A stretch of DNA of 13,365 nt from Phellopilus nigrolimitatus (taxonomy: Eukaryota; Basidiomycota; Agaricomycetes; Hymenochaetales; Hymenochaetaceae), in assembly GCA_021029095.1 (NCBI GenBank), contig JAJOHG010000574.1, positions 1 to 13,365 on the forward strand. Direction: 5' to 3'. Position numbers and translations under genes: made by a program. Numbering within the stretch: position 1 is the stretch's first letter; every line of letters begins with the position of its first letter. The notes beneath the pieces were generated by a model. The model ran no database searches. It was not told the origin of the DNA and saw nothing but the letters and a program-made list of their open reading frames with translations. Positions 1 through 8,557 of the stretch are shown in pieces.

Positions 1-733
1 GTTGAAGGGACGTTGTCGTACCAAAGGCTATACACGTCAATGAGCTACCAAGCAGGGAAACGAAGAGCACTGCGCGGGCTCCGTGTTTCTCTGCTGCGGT
101 TGCCCAAAGTAAGGACGTCAAGAACTGGGTTATGAAGAAGCACGAAACTAATAATGATCGTCAAGCACCGACATCCATATAAGCGTTATTCACACACCAA
201 GTATCCCTGTCCAGTATCCAACATCCGCTTCGTCATGAAATACTCCAAATCCTGTGAGGCATTAGTACATTGCAGTTGAGGCTGACAGCTCTCAGGAGCG
301 CACCTTCGACCATAAACAACAAAAATGGCGTTGAAACGTTGGCAGACAAGAATTCCCCGAGCATAATCTTCAAGCGTACTTAGAACGCTTTGTATTTTCT
401 GGGTTTTTCGAGCGAGCTTACTATAGACAAAACAACCATGGGCAAGATCGGTAAAGGGGCGCTGAACGTCTCTCCGGACGGAGGAAGCGCGCTAGGAATT
501 GGCGGCCTCTCCGAGACAGTCGGGGAGCCTATCTCTTCATCGGCAACATTCCTCCAGAAAGAACTCCTGCTCTGTGCACGGAAGCGGCTGGCGAATGACT
601 TTCGCGGACGCGTCGGGGTCGCGTCCTCCGCATAGGCTGGGGTGTTGAACTCGCCGTTCAGCGCGGAATCGTCCATTCCCGAGCGATCCCTGTGGGATGG
701 GGTTGCAAGACGGCTAGTCTTCGGGGTCGTCAT
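1..733 (-). CDS. MFS transporter, N-terminal part (runs off left edge)
   Basis: This is the 5' portion of a major facilitator superfamily permease, probably a proton-coupled exporter or small-molecule transporter of the DHA1/ZIF-like group common in basidiomycetes. Spliced exons on the minus strand are 733-422, 367-304, 251-198 and 147-1 (open). Phases close at every junction and all introns are GT-AG (54, 52 and 50 bases). Residues 1-93 are a polar, Ser/Arg-rich cytosolic tail. The first membrane helix follows (PLPILPMVVLSI joined to IMLGEFLSANVS), then the loop EADVGYWTGI and helix 2 (FFITQFLTSLLWAT). The loop AAEKHGARAVL sits where family motif A (DRxGRR) is expected, with EK in place of DR. 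The start is the first ATG after an in-frame stop 12 bases upstream. The substrate cannot be deduced. The gene diverges from the dehydrogenase at 954. Confidence 0.85.
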
Positions 734-953
734 CGCGTTAGACTAGAGCTTCAATAAAGACACATGAAAGTTGTTGTTGGAGATTGAGAGCAGCCACAAC
801 TGCGGTCAATGGACACCCAAACGGGCGAGCATCACCTACTTCTATTTTTAGTTACCTGTGCGTCATTTCAGAACGCGACTCCGAAAACACAACCGCGTCC
901 TTGCTCTGCGATTAGCTTGTTCTCGCAAGACGTGTTCGTAGGTGTGGCGGAAT
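734..953. promoter_or_regulatory. Divergent intergenic promoter region between MFS transporter and L2HGDH
   Basis: About 220 bases separate the two predicted start codons, which point away from each other, so the stretch must hold both 5' leaders and promoters. I see no confident TATA box or repeated operator. An open frame from an ATG at 809 lies inside it and could instead be a longer first exon of the dehydrogenase; see that entry. Confidence 0.4.
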
Positions 954-2644
954 ATGCATATCCACGGGCTCAAGGCAGCTTTGAATGGGTATGGTCGCTA
1001 TAGATATAAAGTGATTCACGTTCTTTCGTGCTATTATTATGTATGTCAGACTCAATGCTGATCATATGGCCAATCTCTTAGGCACCAGACTCGGTCGTTG
1101 ATCATTTAATCGTGGGCGGAGGTCAGATTCGTTCGTTAACCTCCAAGTCGTTTTCTCACATACTATCAGGCGTCGTCGGACTGGCCGTTGCCAGAGCTTT
1201 TGCGTTACGATATCCGGACAAGACAACCTATCTCGTTGAGAGAAATGGCTCCGCAGGCGAAGAGACCAGGTGAGGTTGCTTGCATACATCTCGTATATTT
1301 CTCATTAGTCGCACTAGTTCACGGGGTTCAGAGGTTATCCATGCTGGTAGGCGTTGGCAAGATTCATTATCAACATCCGTGGTATGAATCACATTCTACG
1401 CAGGCCTCTATTACCCGCCGAACTCGCTCAAAGAAATGTTCTGCGTCCGTGGTCGACACCTTCTCTATCAATACTGCGACGCGTCGTCAGTGCCCTACCG
1501 CAAGACAGGAAAACTTGTAGTCGCGCATGAGCACCAAAGAGCCTACATCGAGTCACTACACAAGAAGGCAGTGAGTCTAAAATGGCCCGTTCCCCCACTG
1601 TCCGTATATGCGGAAGACCGCCAACCAGTAGGGCCTGCACTCCCCACAGAATTGATATCCGGTTCCAAAGCGCGCGAATTAGAGCCCGATCTCTCCCCAG
1701 AGATCGCTGCAGCTCTCTTCAGCCCCGAGACAGGCATCATTGATTCTCATACGTACATGGAGAGCCTCGAACGGGATATCATCGAATCTGAAAACGGGGA
1801 GCTCGTGTATTCGACAGCCGTCGTTCGAGTTGATCCTTACGATCGTTCCAGACTCGCATCAGGCGTACCGGATGTACATGCAAAGGAGGATGGGTGGGTC
1901 GTGCAGACTGTCACCCGCGGAGCTGAGGGTGTAAGCACCGGCGAGAGCGACGCGCTCCTTGCTCGCACACTCATCAATGCTTCTGGGCTCTCTGGACACT
2001 TGATCCTCAATTCCCTTGTCCCGCGTGACTTACGCATCCCGATGTACTATGCACGGGGATCATACGCAGCGTACAACGGGCCAGGCATCGGACGCGTCTC
2101 TCGGCTGCTTTACCCGTGCCCAGACACTGGCAAGACGAGTAGTCATGCATTCCAATCGCTGGGCACGCACCTTACGCTTGACATGTCCGGTAACGTGAGA
2201 TTTGGACCTGACATTCAATGGATCTCGCCAACGCGAACTTCGGATTCCGAGGCGGAGCCGACACCTGTTCAGCATAGCAGGGAGGACGGGGAAGTTTTCT
2301 TATATGATGAGAAGGACATCGACTTCTGGAAGCAACATTTAGTGCCCGATGATTCGCAGTTAGCTGCGATGTATGAAGCTGTGAAGACGTATTTGCCTAA
2401 TATCGAAGCATCGAAATTCAGGCCGGATTATGTTGGAATCCGACCAAAGCTGGTACCACCATGGGGAGGCTTCCAGGATTTCGTCTTCCGCAGGGACTAC
2501 TCCGGACAATATCTGGGGTCAGCTAGCAGGGAAGTGGACAAGGGCGGGCTGATGATTAGCTTGCTAGGGATTGAATCTCCAGGATTAACTTCGAACTTGG
2601 CTATAGCCGAGAAAGTCGTATCTATGTTTGAGGGAGCGTCTTGA
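954..2644 (+). CDS. L2HGDH: L-2-hydroxyglutarate dehydrogenase, mitochondrial (FAD-dependent)
   Basis: The enzyme oxidises L-2-hydroxyglutarate, a side product of malate dehydrogenase, to 2-oxoglutarate in mitochondria, passing electrons to the respiratory chain. Secure exons are 1082-1121, 1170-1269, 1318-1346 and 1404-2644; all phases close. Spliced, they give the FAD dinucleotide-binding motif HLIVGGGVVGLAVARAF, then YLVERN, GEETSSRGSEVIHAGLYYP and TGKLVVA, and end with SLLGIESPGLTSNLAIAEKV, the C-terminal FAD-binding signature of this family. The final 413 residues come from one exon. The first exon is less sure. ATG 954 follows an in-frame stop at 939 and gives a basic leader without acidic residues, compatible with mitochondrial import. 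It can splice in phase from GTATGT at 1041 (29-residue leader) or GTGATT at 1011 (19 residues). ATG 809 with donor 938 is a weaker phase-compatible alternative. Length is about 490-500 residues, normal for the family. Confidence 0.9.
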
Positions 2645-2715
2645 GCAGTAGTCTCTGTAATTTGATCGAAAATGTTGAATAGAGCGATGTAATTACAAAA
2701 CAAGATGGTGTGTTT

Positions 2716-3430
2716 CTATGCTCGAGGGGTAACAGTGGGTTCCCAAGCCTTGATCTTTACCCCTGCGGTGTTGTACGACCGGTAAGATCCCCTCGTCCCC
2801 GTGAGGTTCTCGATGTAGGGCTGTCCAGATAATGATAGTATTAGGTAACAGCTGTTGGTAATACGCCGGACTAAAACGTACGGCTTTCCACGGAGGGGTA
2901 GACTTGACCATCACCGGATCCTGCGGCGGAGGGTCTTTGCGGATGTGCGTGATCCATGAGTGCCATTCGGACGGAATTTGAGAGCCGTTGAAGTCGTGCT
3001 ATTAAACATGAATAAAAGCCTGTACGTATACATGAATGGTAGCATATGGGCATACCTGAGCATAGTCAACCCATCGGTGACGGCCTACGTGAATACAGAC
3101 GTCAGACTGCCTGTAAAGATTGTATATGCAATTACGAAGCTCACCAGGCACTTCCTCCTCAGCGTTCAAGTTTTCAAAGTAGCGGTTGCCAAGCCTAAGA
3201 GGTGTCCACCTGTTCAGCCCAATGCATCTCTCGATAAATAACTTGCAGCGTACTGGTCTGTGCCAGCGAGCCGACCCGATTTGGCGTCACCGATGTACTG
3301 CATCGCGCGCCACCATTCCTTGATTCCTGTCCTCCGTATATTACCTGAAGCAGCCAGACATCTGTGAGTGAGTAGCACGATACAGGAAATAAGGCAGAAA
3401 CGTACGGATGTAGCGGTGAAAGGAGACCAT
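2716..3430 (-). CDS. NDUFA12: NADH:ubiquinone oxidoreductase subunit NDUFA12 (B17.2)
   Basis: This is an accessory subunit of mitochondrial complex I, placed on the matrix arm. No long open frame shows it; it appears only after splicing six minus-strand exons: 3430-3406, 3344-3254, 3194-3145, 3084-3056, 2998-2882 and 2820-2716. The introns are 57-61 bases, GT-AG, and every phase closes. The 138-residue product carries the family blocks in order: IKEWWRAMQYIGDAKSG, GTDQLGNRYFENLN, EEEVPGRHRWVDYAQHDFN, EWHSWITHIRKDPP, KSTPPWKAPYIENLTGTRG and a C-terminal KIKAWEP. Length compares with about 145 residues in animals. The start was chosen because a 25-base first exon (MVSFHRYI) splices in phase to RNIRRTGIKEWW. 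An upstream ATG at 3465 does not splice in phase with this acceptor. The gene converges on L2HGDH (71 bases between stops) and diverges from the NDUFA4-like gene. Confidence 0.93.
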
Positions 3431-3586
3431 GTCGAGTGTGGTGTAAAGCAATGCGCCGTGGACATCCGACGAGTCCGCGCCTTACCTTCGGGAATAACCG
3501 GATTGGGTCAGACAAGTGCCCGCTCTGGCGCCTTGTCCCCGTGCTATCACTCTTACTTTCGCTTTCTATCCACACAAACTATCATA
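3431..3586. promoter_or_regulatory. Compact bidirectional promoter between NDUFA12 and NDUFA4-like gene
   Basis: Only 156 bases separate the two start codons, so both 5' leaders and core promoters must fit here. The side next to the NDUFA4-like ATG is pyrimidine-rich (about 3536-3572), as is usual ahead of fungal start codons. An inverted CCAAT box lies roughly midway. Shared regulation of two respiratory subunits is an inference from this arrangement. Confidence 0.6.
3502..3506 (-). promoter_or_regulatory. CCAAT box (ATTGG on plus strand)
   Basis: The core pentamer CCAAT reads on the minus strand within CCCAATCC, about 72-85 bases from each start codon. In fungi the HAP/CBC complex binds CCAAT and controls many respiratory genes, so the site is plausible in this context. 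A five-base motif arises often by chance, so confidence is modest. Confidence 0.35.
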
Positions 3587-4056
3587 ATGTCGCCTGTGCG
3601 TGGTTTCATGAAGAACTGGTTTGCCATTGAGGTGCGCTGTCTTCACATGATTTATTTTACTGCTAGACCTCTAATTGAACTACTTCGTCTAGGCCATTCC
3701 CATGTATGTTGACATTTACACGCTCTCAAAGTCCGTAGAGCTGACCTTGTCTCCTCGCAAGGTATGCGATTCTTGGGCTAGCAATGGGGGGTGGATCATG
3801 GTACTTGACTCGTCTCGCAAGGGGACCAACCGGTGCGTGCCTTGAACCATTGGTTTTTAAATAATAATTACATGACCTCGCAGTCGTCTGGACGAGAAAC
3901 AACCCGGAGCCATGGAACAGCATCCAGCCCGACCAGTCCACCAAGTTCATCAACGTCAACCACAAGCTCGAAAAGAGGTTAGTACTGCGCTTTCTACATG
4001 GTTGACGCATTTTGATGCTCTTCGGCGTGCATAGCTGGAACCGTGATAAATTGTAG
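3587..4056 (+). CDS. NDUFA4/MLRQ-type respiratory chain subunit
   Basis: This small single-pass inner-membrane protein belongs to the NADH-ubiquinone reductase complex 1 MLRQ (B12D/NDUFA4) family. Its members were first assigned to complex I, and the mammalian protein was later placed in cytochrome c oxidase. The exons are 3587-3631, 3693-3703, 3762-3832, 3884-3977 and 4035-4056, all GT-AG, with phases closing to 80 residues, the usual family size. The product starts MSPVRGFMKNWFAIEAIPMY. It then has one hydrophobic helix (AILGLAMGGGSWYLTRLA), the RGPTVVWTRNNPEPWN block, and ends NHKLEKSWNRDKL. The second exon is only 11 bases; skipping it or reading through breaks the frame or loses the helix. 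The gene is head-to-head with NDUFA12, and a tandem 253-base gap separates it from the reductase downstream. Confidence 0.92.
3693..3703 (+). other. 11-base internal microexon of the NDUFA4-like gene
   Basis: The acceptor TCTAG ends at 3692 and a strong GTATGT donor begins at 3704, leaving 11 coding bases for Ala-Ile-Pro and the first two bases of Met. The G at 3762 completes the Met codon. The spliced residues FAIEAIPMYAILG fit the family continuously, whereas reading through the donor gives a polar stretch in place of the membrane helix. Confidence 0.85.
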
Positions 4057-4309
4057 GGTTGTAGGCAATGGGTGACACTCAGATGCTTATGTACCGTATC
4101 ATCGCGCCATCGCACAATCTCTAGACCTTTTTGATTCTTCATTCTCCCATTGTGTGATCACCCGCTTATCACTGCAGCCAACCGGTTGCTAACGGCCCGC
4201 ATGCGTTTTCTCTTCGCTTTTGGCAACGCAATTGCTCTATCACTTATGAGACTGGCTCCTGACTCTGAACTCACCTTACCCTTCCACTGCTAGTGCTATC
4301 CGTCTCGAC

Positions 4310-5815
4310 ATGGTGATGCCCCTGGGCTCCCCGCAGCCCACCTTTGTTCTGCCGCCCTCTGAAAATATCGCAGAGACGGTCGACGAGATCCCCGAGGAGG
4401 GCATGTCTTTGGTAAAAATTTCCATCAAGCACGCCGACAGTCAGATCTGAACTCCTATCGGCAGAGTAAACTCGGCTCATGCGACCTACCGGCTCTAATC
4501 TTTGGTGGCGGCGCGTTCTCAAATCAATACAACGACGACAGTCACTTGGAGAGGTGGCAACTTCCTCTGATATTTCTTCGTGATTCGCAACATCTTAAGT
4601 ATATCTTTTATTAGCCTCATCCCTCTGAGGACTGTTAGAACTGCACTTCGGTGAGGTTTTACGCGCCAAAAGAAGTATAATCTCTCATTGTCCAACAGTT
4701 ACGGAATCACTGCTTTTGACACCTCCGCATACTATGGCCCGTCGGAAATCGTGCTCGGAACTGTGCTTAAGGGATTGGAACCTGAATTTCCCCGCTCGTC
4801 ATATCAGCTTGTACGATCTTTCCCCTTTCACCTTCTATTACTCTGATACATGCATGTGGTATTCGAAGATGACGAAGTGCGGGCGGTACGGCATGGACAA
4901 GGATGCATTTGACTATTCGCCGAAAACGATCCGGAGGAGCATCGAGCGTAGTCTCACGCGGCTCAACACAGACTACCTGGACGTCGTCTATCTGCATGAT
5001 GTCGAATTTGTCGGCGAGGAGATCATGCCGAAGAAATTGGGTGTCCATTCGGCGGCTTTAGGTGCCGAGGCTGAGTTATATGGATTGGCAGAAGGGCAAG
5101 AGGCCAAGATCTGGGGTGATGGTGATCAGCGTGTGCTAGATGCATACAGAGAGCTTCAGAAGCTGCAGTCGGAAGGTGTTGTCAGGAAAGTTGGTATAAC
5201 TGGTTTGTCCCACTTTATCAGAACTCTCGGTCTTAGCGCCAATAAGAGGAATCAAAAATAGGCTACCCGCTTCCGACCCTTCTGCGGCTCGCGCTTCTCA
5301 TCCTGCACACGCCGCCATTCAAACCCGTCGATATCTTGCTCTCGTATTCACATTCAAATCTGCAAAACGACGTCTTCGCGGATTTTGCACCCGTACTCCG
5401 CGCGCGCGCACGCGTCGGGCAGCTTGTTTCTGCGTCCCCGCTCAACATGGGCCTCCTCACACCGACGCCGCCTGCCTGGCATCCCGCGCCAGCGGAGCTT
5501 CGGGCAGCGGTCGCGAAGGCTGTCGACGCGTGCGCAGCGTGGCCCGGGGGGCTGCCAAATGTCGCGCTGGGGTACGCGATGCGAAAGGACGGTCTATTTC
5601 GCGGCAGGGAGCAAGAAGCGCAGATGTGCATTGAGGACATCCCGGTGGTGGTTGGAATGAGCGTGCCAGCAGAAGTGCATGAAGACGTGAGGATCTGGCG
5701 GGAAGTGCATCATAGACAGGAGTTGGCGGAGAGGCAGGAAGCTGAGCAGAAGGTGATCAGCATCTTCAAAGATTCCGGATTTCTTGGTTGGTCGTGGGCC
5801 TCTAATAATGCTTGA
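4310..5815 (+). CDS. Aldo/keto reductase, D-arabinose / L-galactose 1-dehydrogenase type
   Basis: This NAD(P)-dependent oxidoreductase of the aldo/keto reductase superfamily resembles yeast Ara2 (D-arabinose dehydrogenase, D-erythroascorbate synthesis) and plant L-galactose dehydrogenase. The exons are 4310-4411, 4465-4553, 4615-4650, 4699-4810, 4869-5202 and 5262-5815; phases close to 408 residues. The catalytic tetrad is visible: Asp83 and Tyr88 in FDTSAYYG, Lys116 in MTKCGR and His156 in YLHDVE. Further family blocks are LPALIFGGGAFSNQYN near residue 43, VRKVGITGYPL, VDILLSYSHSNLQN and SPLNMGLLTP. The roughly 34-residue N-terminal extension before SKLG is poorly conserved in kind and may vary. 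Intron 5 has a weak GTTTGT donor but is needed to remove an in-frame stop. The gene lies tail-to-tail with STI1 (198-base gap). The sugar substrate is inferred from family resemblance only. Confidence 0.88.
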
Positions 5816-6013
5816 TCTATGAGCTTGTAGTGCATAGATGACTTACTTACATATGCAAATGTCTGTTTGGTTTAACTGGGAATGTAAGACTTTCATTACT
5901 TTGCTAGGAAAACATGAAATGCAACACGTAACATGATAAATGCGAACAACCTAAATCACCGAATACAATGAAGAGGAGACTTGTTCCCTTCACATAACAG
6001 CATACCTACTCAA

Positions 6014-8210
6014 CTATCTTGTTTTAATGACACCAGCGTTGATAAGCTTCATGATCTTGTCCCTTACGATCGGGTTCTTCATGTGGTCTTGCAGCGCGCC
6101 TGGGTCCTGTTGAGCCTGCTGCAGGATCTGCTGCATAACGGGGTCATTCATGATTTTCTGCAAAGCGGGAATGACAAAAACTGTTGAGCTTCCGAACGTA
6201 TAATGAAAGACATCAGAGACGTACCCCAATCTCTGGATCGCGCATTGCCCGCTCCAAGGTCTGCTGTTCGGACTCGCCTGCACGTTGCGCAGAGAGTGCC
6301 TGGTTACACTTAATCAACTGCTGCTGGATCTCTTTCGTGTGTGAACCGTCCTCATCGCGCTCCGCTGCTACTTGGATCGCCTCAACGGCCTTCGTATATT
6401 CCCGCATTGCGAACAACACGGCACTCTTCCGGATATATGCCTTGACTGTATGCTAATCAGTGGGTCGATCTTTCCAAGCGCTCTTAGAAAGCTCACCAAA
6501 CTTCGGGTCAATCTCAATAGCCTTTTCGGCATCCTTCAGCGCCTCTGGCAACGCAGCAAGTTTTGTGTAGCACAATGCACGGTTATTGTACCCTCTCGGA
6601 TCCTTCGGGTCACGCTTAATGCTCTCAGTGTAGCTGCTCACGGCACCTACGAAGTCACCCGCTTTAAACATTGCGTTGCCCTCTTCGCGGGCCTTCTCGC
6701 TAAGCGCAGGGTCGAGGTAGGCAGCGGCATCTGCCGCCGCCTTCTCGCGCTCCGTGTCACGCAGCTTGTTGAGGATGTCGGGTGTACGGTGCTCAGTGAG
6801 AGATTTGTTGAAGAACTTGACCGCAACATCGAGATCACCTTTGCGCTGGTACGCGGAGCCGATACGTCCGTACGCCTTCGCGATAAGCTTGTAGTCCGCA
6901 CGCACAGAGCGTCCCTCGTCAACAGCCTTTTCACAGGTAGCGATACACTTGTCGTACTCGTCCTGTTCAAATTGCACAGCTAAAAGGAAGCATAGATCAA
7001 CAAAAGCGCAGAAACCAGAGCTGTAAAACAATTATATGCACCGCTTAGATTCGTCAAGAAAGTCACATCCTTGGGCCAGAGATCCCATGCCTTCTCAAAG
7101 GCAGCTGCCGCCGTCTCGAAATCGCGCTTGCGATACGCTTCGCTCCCTATCTTCTTCTGCTCCTCTGCCCCTGCCTTTGCCTTCTTCTCTTCGATCACAT
7201 CCGGATCTTCTTCCTCCTCTGGCTCAGCCATCGGAACATCCTCTTGGACCTTTGAAGATGATGGTCGCGGTGTATATGATGAGGGTGAAGGACGAGAAGA
7301 TGATGATGAGAACGAAGGTGAGGCTTGCGACTTGGCCTGGGGCGGGAAATCGTCTCCCGAGCCCTCGGGTCGCGAGAAAGCCTGCATGTCAATGCCCATA
7401 AGAACCCCCATAACTTCGATCATGCGCGGATCCTGAAAGGCGCCTTGCGCCAGCTCGGGATTCTTCTGGATTGCGAGAAGCTGAAAATACGAAATGAATA
7501 AATCGGCGCATACAATGCCTTGAAGATGACGCTCACTGTGTTCATAAAGCCTGGGTCCGAAAGATATTTCTGAGTTTTTGGATTTCCAGCAAGCTTGCCA
7601 ATCATGTTGGGATCGGCAAAGATTTTTCCGAGGCCCGTAGCCCCACCGGAGCTACTCGATGATTCGTGTGATTTCGCATCCTGAACTTCCTTCAGACCCT
7701 TGCGGAGGGCGGGGCTGTCCTCGAGCTTGATGCCCTGATAAACATAGTCAGCAATGGATATTCTCATTTAACGGAGCAGAACCAAGTTAACGCTAGACTC
7801 ACTTCCTCATAAGCGGCAATGGCCCCATCAAAATTGTGCAAGCCGTGTAGAGCGGCGCCTTTGCGAGCAAAGCCCTTTGACCAGGTCGGGTTCACCTTTA
7901 TGCACTAATGAGAAGGAGAGATATTAGAACGCAATCGACAGTGAAGGACGTGTAAATAAGCGATGTGCGTACTGATTCCGCATCTTCGAGAGCAGCGTCC
8001 CAAAGGCGCTTTCCTGCCTTTGCAGCGCTACGATTCGAATAAAGGACGTGATTGGAGGGGTCGAGTTTAATGGCCTCTGAAAAGAGTTCGATTGCCTTGT
8101 CGTAGTCTTTCGCAGCGAAGGCCTTGTTACCCTGGTCTTTAAGCGAGTTTACCTACGAGTCTGGTGAGTCCATAGTATGTGGCGTAGTGTGAAGCACTCA
8201 CGTCTGTCAT
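6014..8210 (-). CDS. STI1: Sti1/Hop, Hsp70-Hsp90 organising co-chaperone
   Basis: Sti1 bridges Hsp70 and Hsp90 in the cytosol and hands client proteins from one to the other. The exons are 8210-8202, 8152-7973, 7904-7803, 7734-7537, 7480-7042, 6979-6497, 6445-6225 and 6157-6014. All phases close, giving 591 residues (yeast Sti1 has 589). The order is TPR1 (about 4-115), DP1 with DPNMIGKL and DPRMIEVMG (about 135-195), a Ser/Pro-rich then acidic linker (about 200-265), TPR2A (about 266-385), TPR2B (about 395-505), and DP2 ([15 protein letters not shown]) ending GVIKTR. TPR1 clamp residues Lys8, Asn12, Asn43, Lys73 and Arg77 fall at the same numbers as in human HOP, which supports the 9-base first exon. 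In TPR2A the first clamp Asn is replaced by Ser276, while the Lys272, second Asn, Lys and Arg positions are kept. The gene is head-to-head with the transcription factor. Confidence 0.96.
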
Positions 8211-8557
8211 GGCCGTTGGTGTCGCTGAATAGAGTGAGTCCTGATGAGAACGCGCAGAGGAGCGTACGTATGTACACGGCCAGACTTTATGCGCCGATCG
8301 ACTGAAAGTTCTAGATGGACCACGAGGTGTGACTACTGCTTACATGTGAGCTTACCCCATCTGTCACATATACTCACGATACCAAGAAAGGGAAAATTAA
8401 TGATATAGGAAGGAGGATTCCATTGTGGGGAACTCGTACCGAGCAATGCGGCTTCTGAATACAGAAGCAATTTCCTGACAGCAATTCACCTATAGCCGCC
8501 CTTCCAGCTGCCCAACAGCCAGCCGCTCTCCTCCCTCCCAACCACGACCAGCGACCG
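8211..8557. promoter_or_regulatory. Divergent promoter region of STI1 and the Zn2Cys6 factor
   Basis: 347 bases lie between the two opposed start codons with no supportable gene inside. The right half (about 8490-8557) is C/T-rich, as expected before the transcription-factor start codon. A heat-shock-element-like motif lies about 95 bases upstream of the STI1 start. The long minus-strand open frame covering part of this region has no recognisable protein features and overlaps exon 1 of the factor antisense, so I do not call it. Confidence 0.5.
8304..8316. promoter_or_regulatory. Heat shock element-like motif (GAAnnTTCnnGAt)
   Basis: The sequence GAAAGTTCTAGAT holds two perfect inverted nGAAn units with correct 2-base spacing and a third unit with one mismatch, about 95 bases upstream of the STI1 start codon. 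Yeast STI1 is a classic heat-shock-factor target, so location and family agree. Two and a partial third unit make a weak to moderate site; function is inferred. Confidence 0.45.

Noticed and set aside
809..1003. 64-codon plus-strand open frame upstream of L2HGDH as a separate small gene
   Set aside because: It has no recognisable features; at most it supplies an alternative first exon for L2HGDH, which is noted in that entry.
3195..3575. 126-codon minus-strand open frame as a stand-alone protein
   Set aside because: It crosses exon 2 of NDUFA12 in the wrong frame and includes introns and promoter; the spliced NDUFA12 model explains the region.
3726..4142. 138-codon minus-strand open frame
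   Set aside because: It is antisense to exons 3-5 of the NDUFA4-like gene, with no family features of its own.
5263..5640. 125-codon minus-strand open frame, Ala/Ser/Arg-rich
   Set aside because: It is the antisense shadow of the last exon of the aldo/keto reductase, in a locally GC-rich stretch.
6372..6983. 203-codon plus-strand open frame
   Set aside because: It is antisense to exons 6-7 of STI1, where TPR repeats are unmistakable; codon bias of the real gene keeps the opposite strand open.
7071..7436. 121-codon plus-strand open frame rich in Ser, Asp and Glu
   Set aside because: It is the antisense reading of the Ser/Pro-rich and acidic linker of STI1.
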